Source: CAYWFF01 sp964458085 (lineage in GTDB: Bacteria > Patescibacteriota > Microgenomatia > UBA8517). Taken from it: DNA of 12,398 nucleotides. Positions within the stretch are counted from its first letter, which is position 1; every line of letters starts with the position of its first letter. The stretch covers positions 1 to 12,398 of the forward strand of contig CAYWFF010000027.1 of assembly GCA_964458085.1 (NCBI GenBank), read 5' to 3'. Positions 6,405 to 12,302 of the stretch are shown one piece after another. Below the pieces are notes generated by a model. That model was not told where the DNA came from and did no database searches. It saw only the letters and a program-made list of their open reading frames with translations. Position numbers and translations under genes: made by a program.

Positions 6405-7004
6405 ATGACAAAAAGAAAAATTCAGTCTATTGTTTATTATCTTGCTGACAATAAACAAAACGAACTTCGTGATAAATTGGGTAATTTTGTAAGCCACCCA
6501 GCAAATCTCAGAAAAAGAGTAGTTCTGCACCTTTCAGTAGTACTTTATTGCCTCCCAGTCGAGAAAGTTCCACATCTAATAACTTCACTTACTGCAATTA
6601 CTTCGGGTTTTAAGCCTCTTTGTGCACAAGTCGATAAGCTGGAAAAAATAGGACCTGACTATATCGGTTTTAGTCTGCAAAGTGAAGAACTTCAAAAAAT
6701 TCACGAAACAGTGGTGGAAGAATTGAGACCCCTTGTGTCTGGTATTTATAATCCCAAATACCTTAAGCATAATTTATCGGAAAAAGAATTATTTTATTTA
6801 AAAAATTACGGTTATCAACGTATCAAAGAGTTCTACGCACCCCATCTGACAATCGGGAAGTATGAAAGTGAAGAAGTGAGAGATATAGAATATTTAAGTG
6901 CTCCTTCAATTTCTGGAGAAATTGTTTTTGATAAACTTGTATTAGATGAGTGTATCGAAGGATCAGGAATTCCTGCTAATATTCTCTGGGAGAAAAAACT
7001 ATAG
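6405..7004 (+). CDS. 2H phosphoesterase superfamily (LigT-like) protein
   Basis: The 199-residue protein carries two H-x-S/T motifs about 105 residues apart: HLS (42-44) in VVLHLSVVLY and HLT (147-149) in YAPHLTIGKY. These are the catalytic signatures of the 2H superfamily, which includes 2'-5' RNA ligases/cyclic phosphodiesterases (LigT/ThpR) and other enzymes that open 2',3'-cyclic phosphates. Length and motif spacing fit, although overall similarity to LigT is weak and the substrate is unknown. The gene starts one base after the DivIC-like stop and ends 16 bases before the 3' end of the convergent intron-containing tRNA. RNA processing is a plausible but unproven role. Confidence 0.7.
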   Translation: MTKRKIQSIVYYLADNKQNELRDKLGNFVSHPANLRKRVVLHLSVVLYCLPVEKVPHLITSLTAITSGFKPLCAQVDKLEKIGPDYIGFSLQSEELQKIHETVVEELRPLVSGIYNPKYLKHNLSEKELFYLKNYGYQRIKEFYAPHLTIGKYESEEVRDIEYLSAPSISGEIVFDKLVLDECIEGSGIPANILWEKKL

Positions 7005-7019
7005 TTAGTGTGATTCGTG

Positions 7020-7314
7020 TTGCGGGGCAAGGAGTCGAACCTTGTCTGGAAGATTATGCTTATCCTGTTATCTTCAGTTTCCTAAAGTGTCGGACTATGT
7101 CTTTACCATATTATTTAACTTAGGTATTTGGCGTATAGTCTCTACTGATTCTACGTTCATGAAAAATGAATGTAGTCTTTCCTCGGCGTTGCCATGTTCT
7201 AAAATAACTTTTAGGATTTAGGGTTCACCGATTTAGCCAAATGCACTCATGATAATTTCTTATCTGAGGGCCCATGCACTTTGAGCCTTCCGTGCAGCCG
7301 TACACTACCCCGCA
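7020..7314 (-). tRNA. tRNA with CAU anticodon interrupted by a group I intron (probably tRNA-Met)
   Basis: Exons are 7314-7284 and 7058-7020. Joined, they give a 70-base cloverleaf: acceptor TGCGGGG/CCCCGCA, D stem GTGT/GCAC with a short ACGGCT loop, anticodon stem GAAGG/TCTTC with one G-U pair, loop CTCATAA, a four-base variable loop, and T stem CAAGG/CCTTG with loop TTCGACT. Discriminator is A and no CCA is encoded. The anticodon CAU (7058-7056) is wholly in the second exon. The three G-C pairs of an initiator tRNA are missing and the first pair is U-A. Since a UAU tRNA-Ile exists at 4382, elongator Met is likelier than Ile2, but this is inference. Before splicing the anticodon is separated from the 5' half, so function requires intron removal. 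Confidence 0.88.
7059..7283 (-). ncRNA. Group I intron, 225 nt, between U33 and C34 of the tRNA
   Basis: The helices can be assigned by eye. P1 pairs exon GGCT with intron GGCC and places a U-G pair at the 5' splice site. P10 pairs the 3' exon CAT with the adjacent ATG. P2 ends in a GAAA tetraloop. P3 is ATTTGGC/GCCAAAT, P4 TCGGTG/CGCCGA, P5a CTAAAA/TTTTAG, P6 includes CTAC/GTAG, P7 is GACTAT/ATAGTC (with the typical AAGACATAGTCC segment), and P8 has ACC/GGT. P9 is CTTTAG/CTGAAG with a GAAA loop. The intron ends in G. GAAA loops on P2 and P9 and the small size recall the IC3-type introns of bacterial tRNAs. No ORF is inside. Self-splicing is expected but not shown. Confidence 0.88.
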
Positions 7315-7336
7315 CGCAATCATATCAAACAAGGCC

Positions 7337-7365
7337 ATTATAATCTCTTGGTTTTAAATAAGCAA
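7337..7365 (-). promoter_or_regulatory. Promoter of the intron-containing tRNA
   Basis: On the minus strand, TTGCTT (7360-7365), a 17-base spacer and a perfect TATAAT (7337-7342) give a predicted start near 7330, about 16 bases before the tRNA. The -10 is part of ATTATAAT, which is its own reverse complement, so it can also read towards the plus-strand gene. Confidence 0.55.
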
Positions 7366-7386
7366 GTTTCAAACCGTGTATTGTAG

Positions 7387-7392
7387 TATAAT
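7387..7392 (+). promoter_or_regulatory. -10 box of the LAGLIDADG-like gene
   Basis: A perfect TATAAT ends 12 bases before ATG 7405, predicting a leader of only a few bases. No convincing -35 or Shine-Dalgarno is seen. Confidence 0.5.
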
Positions 7393-7404
7393 ATAACCTA
7401 ATAG

Positions 7405-8094
7405 ATGGCAAAGTATTCTGAAAAGTTGGAGGCTAGAAATCTCAGAACACAAGGTAAGAGTATTAAAAGCATTGCGGGCACACTCAAGGTATCAGTCAGT
7501 TCTGTCAGCCTCTGGGTGCGAGATATTATTCTTACCCCTGAGCAATACGAAACACTTGAACTTCAAGGTAAGGATCCCTTTTATGGCAAAAGACTTGCGT
7601 ATATAAACCGTATTAAATCTGAAACCAACAAAAAGACTGAACAATTAAAGAAATCCGGCATAAAAGAAGTATCTATTTTATCTAAACGAGAATTATTCTT
7701 AGTTGGAATTGCACTTTACTGGAGTGAAGGTTTTAAAAAAGACAACCAAGTTGGTTTTGCAAACTCGGATCCATATATGATTAATTTCTTTCTCAAATGG
7801 CTGTTTATATGTTTTGGTTACACCAATGAAGATGTGTCTGTCCGAGTTACATTAAATCAAAGTCATCAGTATAGAATAAAAGTAGTTGAGACTTACTGGT
7901 CCGAAAAAACGAGTATTCCCTTTGAAAGATTTAAAAAACCTTTTTTTCAAAAAGTTTTATGGCAGAAAGTATATCCAAATCCCCATGAATACTATGGTGT
8001 ACTACGCGTGCGAGTTCTTAAAAGTAAAGACTTTTTGAGAAAAATTCACGGTTATATCGAGGGATTGAGATTGCAGGCTAATATAGTAAAATAG
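7405..8094 (+). CDS. HTH protein with LAGLIDADG-like motif, putative free-standing homing endonuclease
   Basis: The 229-residue protein starts with a helix-turn-helix (about residues 8-40, GKSIKSIAGTLKVSVSSVSLW) of the kind found in recombinases and regulators. A region centred on LVGIALYWSEG (99-109) follows, then VGFANSDPYMINFFLKW. This order, a helix ending in an acidic residue plus Gly followed by a strand with a S/N-D turn, is that of LAGLIDADG endonucleases. Glu108 would take the place of the metal-binding Asp. With one motif, such proteins act as dimers. The C-terminal RVRVLKSKDFLRKIHGYIEG also fits the family fold. The gene is divergent from, and 90 bp from, the intron-containing tRNA, and ends nine bases before another CAU tRNA. 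Cleavage activity is not established; a LAGLIDADG-derived regulator like WhiA is the main alternative. Confidence 0.6.
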   Translation: MAKYSEKLEARNLRTQGKSIKSIAGTLKVSVSSVSLWVRDIILTPEQYETLELQGKDPFYGKRLAYINRIKSETNKKTEQLKKSGIKEVSILSKRELFLVGIALYWSEGFKKDNQVGFANSDPYMINFFLKWLFICFGYTNEDVSVRVTLNQSHQYRIKVVETYWSEKTSIPFERFKKPFFQKVLWQKVYPNPHEYYGVLRVRVLKSKDFLRKIHGYIEGLRLQANIVK

Positions 8095-8103
8095 TATCCT
8101 AAA

Positions 8104-8177
8104 GCCAGTGTAGCTCAGTTGGTTAGAGCGTGGGATTCATAAACCCAAGGTCACAGGTTCGATCCCTGTCACTGGCA
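8104..8177 (+). tRNA. tRNA with CAU anticodon, no intron (tRNA-Met type)
   Basis: Acceptor GCCAGTG/CACTGGC is perfect. The D stem is GCTC/GAGC, the anticodon arm TGGGA-TTCATAA-ACCCA has an A-A mismatch at the closing pair, the variable loop has five bases, and T stem ACAGG/CCTGT has loop TTCGATC. Discriminator is A and no CCA is encoded. The body resembles bacterial elongator tRNA-Met; an initiator would need three G-C pairs next to the anticodon loop. It starts nine bases after the LAGLIDADG-like gene and may share its transcript. Confidence 0.9.
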
Positions 8178-8209
8178 CTAGTAAAATTTAATTTGCAATT
8201 AAGTTACAG

Positions 8210-8246
8210 ATAATGCAGAACTAGTAACAACTGCTATTATTTTTTT
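8210..8246 (+). terminator. Intrinsic terminator after the tRNA
   Basis: ATAATGCAG (8210-8218) pairs with CTGC and ATTAT (8231-8240, with T8235 bulged), followed by a T run to 8246. The loop is 12 bases. A weaker AT-rich hairpin lies just before it (8185-8205). Confidence 0.6.
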
Positions 8247-8260
8247 ATCACACTCTAAAT

Positions 8261-8503
8261 ATGGAAAATCTTTTTAAAAAAAGACATAAAGATCTAACGG
8301 ATGGTGTGGTTGAGGGACTTGTACCTCAAGGCGGAATTTTCAGAATAGCAAGAGATCAGGATTCTCTCACCCAAGAGCCAGGCGGTGTTAATGTTGTCCA
8401 CGTTGAGAGGAGAGATTCATCAGTAAATGTCATAGTTCCAAATACTGATTCACTGCCTCAGACGGAAGGTGCTGACGTAATAATATGGAAAAGAAAGAGA
8501 TAA
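8261..8503 (+). CDS. Small hypothetical protein (80 residues)
   Basis: The product has a basic N-terminus (KKRHK), a central part rich in Gly, Val and Asp that looks like short beta strands (GGIFRIA, NVVHVERR, VNVIVPN, ADVIIWKR) and a basic end. There is no signal peptide, membrane span or Cys. Codon usage is protein-like. The start follows the tRNA terminator by only 14 bases, and the sole nearby promoter candidate (TGCTATTAT, 8232-8240) overlaps that terminator, so expression is uncertain. No Shine-Dalgarno is seen and no family is recognised. Confidence 0.5.
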   Translation: MENLFKKRHKDLTDGVVEGLVPQGGIFRIARDQDSLTQEPGGVNVVHVERRDSSVNVIVPNTDSLPQTEGADVIIWKRKR

Positions 8504-8566
8504 GGTCTTTTCAGATTTGTTTTGATTATTACAATCTTCTTTCATTCTTCAATTAGTTTAAATAAA

Positions 8567-8742
8567 AGCTGTGAGGGAATTCGGTTGTGTTTTCCCGAGA
8601 AGCTGAAGATGCTACTAAATTTTAGATGTGACTTCCGGGGCGAAACCTGACACTAAATAACAATTTGGTATCCTTTATGTCATCCAGACCAATATAAAGA
8701 AGCGGTACCATTTATCGCGATACTGCTGGACTAGGACGGTAT
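8567..8742 (+). other. Hairpin-rich spacer upstream of trpS
   Basis: The roughly 290 bases between 8503 and 8797 hold no convincing gene but several hairpins. They are AGCT and GGGAA with TTCCC and AGCT (8567-8604), GAAG and CTAA with TTAG and CTTC (about 8605-8634), TGGTA and CTTTAT with ATAAAG and TACCA (8666-8710), and ATACTG/CGGTAT (8720-8742, one G-U pair favouring plus). This may be a leader RNA, a separate small RNA, or degraded sequence. No clear riboswitch or T-box consensus was found. Confidence 0.3.
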
Positions 8743-8783
8743 GGGTGGGCAAGGTTACGGGAGCAAAGAAGGGGAAAAATACG

Positions 8784-8789
8784 TATAAT
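8784..8789 (+). promoter_or_regulatory. -10 box of trpS, implying a leaderless message
   Basis: A perfect TATAAT ends seven bases before ATG 8797, placing the predicted transcript start at or next to the start codon. No -35 match is evident and there is no Shine-Dalgarno. Confidence 0.5.
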
Positions 8790-8796
8790 AACTATT

Positions 8797-9798
8797 ATGA
8801 ATAAAAAACGCATACTTACCGGAGATAGGCCAACCGGGAAGTTGCACCTTGGGCATTACGCAGGCAGTTTACAAAACAGAGTAAAACTACAGGATGAATA
8901 TGATCAGTTTGTGATGATTGCCGATGTACAGGCATTAACAGACAATTTCGGTAACCCTCAAAAGGTTCGGGATAGTATCCGGGAAGTGGCGCTTGATTAC
9001 TTAGCAGTCGGAATTGATCCGACAAAAACTACCATTTTAATTCAGTCAATGATTCCTGAAGTCGCTGAACTAACGGTGTTTTATCTTAATTTAGTTTCCC
9101 TTGAAAGGGTTTTGCGGAATCCAACAGTTAAAGATGAGATAAAACAAAAAGGATTTGAGAATTCACTTCCTGCAGGGTTTGCAATGTACCCTGTTTCTCA
9201 AGCTGCTGACATTACTGCTTTTAATGCTCACCTGGTGCCTGTGGGCGAGGATCAGTTACCCATGATTGAGCAAACTCGGGAAATAGTAAGAAAGTTTAAT
9301 AGTTTATATGGCGAGGTGTTTGTTGAACCTGAAGCTTTAATCGGGAAAATTAAGCGATTGCCCGGTACTGACGGCCAGGCAAAAATGAGTAAAAGTATAG
9401 GTAACTGTATTTACTTGTCTGATGATCGCGAGACAGTGAATAAAAAGGTAATGGGAATGTACACCGATCCAGCCAGAGTGCATCCGACCGATCCCGGAAA
9501 TCCAGAAGGGAATCCTGTGTTTATATATCACGAGGTATTCAATCCCAATAAACCAGAAATAGAAGATTTTAAAAATCGTTATAGATCGGGAACTGTTGGT
9601 GATGTGGAGATAAAACATAGACTTGCGGAAGTTATAAACGAGATGCTTGAGCCCATACGAGAACGAAGGAAAAAGTATGAAGAAGATCCAAAACAAATTG
9701 ATAATATCCTAATTACAGGTACAGAGAAAGCACGAAGCGTAGCAAAAGAGACAATGAGACAAGTCCGTATAGCAATGAAGATAAATTATTATGAATAG
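8797..9798 (+). CDS. trpS: Tryptophanyl-tRNA synthetase
   Basis: This class I synthetase charges tRNA-Trp with tryptophan using ATP. Family marks are clear. The HIGH-type motif is HLGH (17-20) within GDRPTGKLHLGHY, and the KMSKS loop is intact at 196-200. SQAADI (134-139) and VPVGEDQ (147-153) line the amino acid and ATP pocket. At 333 residues it has the normal length for bacterial dimeric TrpRS. The GDRPTG start is the version seen in many non-proteobacterial enzymes. ATG 8797 fits both the motif position and the adjacent -10 box. The stop overlaps the start of the tRNA-binding gene by eight bases, so translation is coupled. Confidence 0.96.
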   Translation: MNKKRILTGDRPTGKLHLGHYAGSLQNRVKLQDEYDQFVMIADVQALTDNFGNPQKVRDSIREVALDYLAVGIDPTKTTILIQSMIPEVAELTVFYLNLVSLERVLRNPTVKDEIKQKGFENSLPAGFAMYPVSQAADITAFNAHLVPVGEDQLPMIEQTREIVRKFNSLYGEVFVEPEALIGKIKRLPGTDGQAKMSKSIGNCIYLSDDRETVNKKVMGMYTDPARVHPTDPGNPEGNPVFIYHEVFNPNKPEIEDFKNRYRSGTVGDVEIKHRLAEVINEMLEPIRERRKKYEEDPKQIDNILITGTEKARSVAKETMRQVRIAMKINYYE

Positions 9799-10138
9799 TG
9801 AAATAACTATTGATGATTTTGCCAAAGTAGATATCCATATCGGGAAAGTTTTGGAAGCTAGGGAAGTTGAAGGGAGTGAAAAATTAATTCGCTGTAAAGT
9901 TGATTTTGGTACCGAGTTGGGTACACGGATAATTTTCTCAGGAATTAAAAAGTGGTACGCACCTGAAGATTTAGTTGGAAAACTCTTGCCTTACATTATT
10001 AATTTAGAACCGAGAGAAATGTTTGGAGAAATGTCCGAAGGAATGTTAATTGCAGCTGCGCCCGAAGCCGAAGGAGAAAAAACTGCTGTCTTATTAACTC
10101 CACTTACAGACGTTGCTCCCGGGACAAAACTTATATAG
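9791..10138 (+). CDS. Free-standing tRNA-binding domain (EMAPII/CsaA/MetRS C-terminal type)
   Basis: The 115-residue protein is a single OB-fold of the tRNA-binding family also found at the C-terminus of MetRS, in CsaA and in Arc1p/EMAPII. Signature segments are FAKVDIHIGKVLEA (10-23), IIFSGIKKWYAPEDLVGK, INLEPREMFGEMSEGMLIAA and the closing APGTKL. It lacks any catalytic part. It overlaps trpS by eight bases. It probably binds tRNA, either as a detached MetRS subunit or as a general trans-acting tRNA-binding factor; a CsaA-like chaperone role is the alternative. ATG 9791 is the start that keeps the conserved N-terminal strand complete. Confidence 0.88.
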   Translation: MNSEITIDDFAKVDIHIGKVLEAREVEGSEKLIRCKVDFGTELGTRIIFSGIKKWYAPEDLVGKLLPYIINLEPREMFGEMSEGMLIAAAPEAEGEKTAVLLTPLTDVAPGTKLI

Positions 10139-10185
10139 TAGCTGGTAGAAAGTAGCCAGTAGCCAGTATCTAGTATTCAGTTGTC
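10137..10185 (+). repeat. Array of about seven 7-bp repeats, AGTAGCC-like
   Basis: Units with the form AGTAGCC repeat every seven bases (two perfect ones at 10151-10164, degenerate ones on both sides). The array begins inside the stop codon of the tRNA-binding gene. A related array lies at 12282-12302. Confidence 0.65.
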
Positions 10186-10331
10186 AGAAATCGTGGAAGA
10201 AAATCAAGAATACAGATTCTATCGCTGACACTCCAGAATGACTTAACTTTGACAAGTCTTCCAGGAAACCCGTCTAGTGGATTGTTAGGATCTCATTTAC
10301 TAGTTTCCTAATCACTTATATCCTCTTTAAG

Positions 10332-10358
10332 TTGGCACTCATTTAAGGCTTTTGCTAG
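10332..10358 (+). promoter_or_regulatory. CIRCE-like operator at ftsH
   Basis: TTGGCACTC (10332-10340), nine bases, then TTTTGCTAG (10350-10358). The CIRCE element bound by the heat-shock repressor HrcA is TTAGCACTC-N9-GAGTGCTAA, so the left arm matches at eight of nine positions and the right arm at five of nine, with exact spacing. It overlaps the -35 region of the ftsH promoter, a sensible place for a repressor. Confidence 0.35.
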
Positions 10359-10378
10359 CCGTTCTGCCGTGCTATAAT
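10351..10378 (+). promoter_or_regulatory. Promoter of ftsH with extended -10
   Basis: TTGCTA (10351-10356), a 16-base spacer and TATAAT (10373-10378) preceded by TGC, giving a perfect extended -10. The predicted start is near 10385, three bases before ATG 10388. Confidence 0.7.
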
Positions 10379-10387
10379 GCCTCGAAA

Positions 10388-12286
10388 ATGGATCCGGTAA
10401 AAGGTTTCAAAAATCTACGAAATAAAAAAGGCACCAAAAACGGGAAGAAATTCGAGTTCAAATTCCGCATCAACCTCTGGAAAATTTTGATCGCTATTTT
10501 TCTTTTTATTTTTCTAATGCCGTTTTTCCTGTCGCTTTTGGGACTTCAGGGATTAAATAACGAAATCGAAACTTCTCAAGCCCTCAGAGACATAAAAGAA
10601 GGAAAAGTAAATCAGATAGACGTTCAAAATGATAAATTACTCCTGACTTATGATGATGATTCGGTTAGAGTTGCAACGAAAGAAACATCGGAAAGTTTTG
10701 CTGAGCTTCTGGACAAAGAGGGAATTGACCCATCAAGCGTGTCTTACAATGTCATTGACCAGTCTTTAATTCGTGCATTCGGCGAAATCTTGGGAATCCT
10801 TCTTCCTCTTATCCTGATGGCAGCGTTTTTCTTTTTTATCATACGTTCACAAAGTAAGGGTGCTCAGGATATTTTTTCTTTTGGCAGATCAAAAGCGAAA
10901 CTGTTTGCAAAGGGAAAGCAAAATGTGACTTTTAACGATGTTGCAGGTATAACGGATGCCAAAAAAGAATTGGAAGAAGTGGTTGATTTTTTGAAAAATC
11001 CGGGTAAATACAGAAAGATAGGCGCGCGAACTCCTAAGGGGGCTCTTCTTGTAGGACCTGCAGGTGTAGGTAAAACTTTACTTGCCAGGGCAGTTGCAGG
11101 TGAAGCAGGTGTGCCATTCTTCTCTATGGCAGGGTCAGAGTTTATGGAAATGCTTGTAGGAGTCGGTGCATCGCGTGTACGGGATTTATTTGCCCAGGCC
11201 AAGGCATCAGCTCCGGCAATCATTTTTATTGATGAAATTGATGCAATTGGAAGACAGCGCGGACGGGGACTTGTAGGAGGCCATGATGAGCGTGAGCAAA
11301 CATTAAACCAAATATTAGTTGAGATGGATGGTTTTACGCCAAATGATAATGTTGTCGTTTTGGCCGCAACGAACAGAGGCGATCTGCTTGATCCTGCGCT
11401 TTTGAGGCCCGGAAGGTTTGACAGACGGGTAGTTTTAGACATGCCAGATAAAGAGGGCAGACGTGATATTTTACTTATTCACGCCAGAAATAAGAAATTA
11501 GCAGATAAAATCGATTGGGACAAAGTTGCTGATAGGACAGTCGGTTTTTCAGGTGCAGATTTAGAGAACATGCTGAACGAAGCTGCTATTCAGGCGGCAA
11601 GAGCCGATAAAAAGGTTATAGAGATGGAGGATATTGAAGAGGCGGCGACGAAAGTAAAACTTGGTCCTGCTAAAAAACGGCTCCAGTCCGAGGAGGATAA
11701 AAAAATTACGGCCTATCATGAAGGTGGACACGCAATCGTTACTCATTTTCAAACCAAAATGGACCCCGTCCACAGGATTTCAATTGTTGCTCGCGGCATG
11801 AGTTTGGGCCATACTTTAATTCCGCCCGCTGCAGACAGAACTCATGAAACCAAATCCCGTATGCTTCAGCAAATAACAGCTATGTTGGGCGGACGTGCAG
11901 CTGAGGAAGTTATCTTTAATGAAATGACCTCGGGTGCATCAAATGATATAGAGCGCGCAACCGCACTCGCGCGGGCAATGGTTGTAGACTTTGGTATGAG
12001 TACTTTGGGACCGGTGAATTTGGGACCGCAGCAGGAATTTGACGAATTCGGTAAGCAGACTTGGTATGAGCCTTCCCCTGTGTCCCAAGCCATGCAGGAA
12101 AAAGTTGATAAGGAAATTACAGACATAATGGAAACATGCTACAAAGAAGCAGTCGTGCTCATAAAGAAAAACAGAAAGCCTTTGGATGCAGTTGCAGCGA
12201 AACTTCTGGAAGTTGAAACAGTTGACAGAGAAGTTTTTGAAAAAATTGTGGGCAAAAAACCCGGTGGTAAGACAAGCAATAGGTAG
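10388..12286 (+). CDS. ftsH: ATP-dependent zinc metalloprotease FtsH
   Basis: This 632-residue membrane protease unfolds and degrades membrane and regulatory proteins as a hexamer. From the N-terminus: a basic stretch, membrane helix 1 (about 33-52), an extracytoplasmic segment, membrane helix 2 (about 135-153), then the AAA+ module with Walker A GPAGVGKT (223-230), Walker B IFIDEIDAIG (Asp282, Glu283) and the second region of homology NRGDLLDPALLRPGRFDRR. The protease domain has the zinc site HEGGH (444-448) and SGASNDIERA supplying the third ligand. The pore loop reads MLVGVG where most FtsH have MFVGVG. A TTG at 10352 would add 12 residues but lies upstream of the -10 box, so ATG 10388 was chosen. 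Expression may be heat-shock controlled through the CIRCE-like site. Confidence 0.96.
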   Translation: MDPVKGFKNLRNKKGTKNGKKFEFKFRINLWKILIAIFLFIFLMPFFLSLLGLQGLNNEIETSQALRDIKEGKVNQIDVQNDKLLLTYDDDSVRVATKETSESFAELLDKEGIDPSSVSYNVIDQSLIRAFGEILGILLPLILMAAFFFFIIRSQSKGAQDIFSFGRSKAKLFAKGKQNVTFNDVAGITDAKKELEEVVDFLKNPGKYRKIGARTPKGALLVGPAGVGKTLLARAVAGEAGVPFFSMAGSEFMEMLVGVGASRVRDLFAQAKASAPAIIFIDEIDAIGRQRGRGLVGGHDEREQTLNQILVEMDGFTPNDNVVVLAATNRGDLLDPALLRPGRFDRRVVLDMPDKEGRRDILLIHARNKKLADKIDWDKVADRTVGFSGADLENMLNEAAIQAARADKKVIEMEDIEEAATKVKLGPAKKRLQSEEDKKITAYHEGGHAIVTHFQTKMDPVHRISIVARGMSLGHTLIPPAADRTHETKSRMLQQITAMLGGRAAEEVIFNEMTSGASNDIERATALARAMVVDFGMSTLGPVNLGPQQEFDEFGKQTWYEPSPVSQAMQEKVDKEITDIMETCYKEAVVLIKKNRKPLDAVAAKLLEVETVDREVFEKIVGKKPGGKTSNR

Positions 12287-12302
12287 CAAGTAGCATGTAG
12301 CA
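12282..12302 (+). repeat. Three 7-bp repeats, AGTAGCA-like
   Basis: GGTAGCA, AGTAGCA and TGTAGCA follow each other without gaps. The array overlaps the ftsH stop codon and ends at the ATG of the next gene. The unit is nearly the same as that at 10137-10185. Confidence 0.6.

Noticed and set aside
7020..7314. First read as a tmRNA because of the tRNA-like ends about 300 bases apart
   Set aside because: There is no tag reading frame or tmRNA pseudoknot pattern. The interior folds as a group I core and the halves join into a normal tRNA with an anticodon arm.
8631..8655. SRP RNA-like piece on the minus strand (GTCAGG and CCGGAAG)
   Set aside because: The conserved loop order and the GNAGCAGCC part are missing and the flanks do not pair into the SRP helix.
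8666..8770. T-box riboswitch before trpS (GGGTGG at 8743-8748; TGGTACCGC on the other strand)
   Set aside because: The plus-strand match does not continue into the T-box consensus, no terminator/antiterminator pair precedes trpS, and the better match lies on the strand without a downstream gene.
10249..10278. TTGACA with TCTAGT 18 bases later as a second ftsH promoter
   Set aside because: The -10 matches at four of six positions only, and a far better promoter is next to the gene.
10352..10387. Upstream TTG start for ftsH
   Set aside because: It would lie before the extended -10 box and add 12 residues unlike any FtsH N-terminus.
10864..11442. 192-codon open frame on the minus strand
   Set aside because: It lies wholly within ftsH, which has full family motifs; the opposite frame is a shadow.
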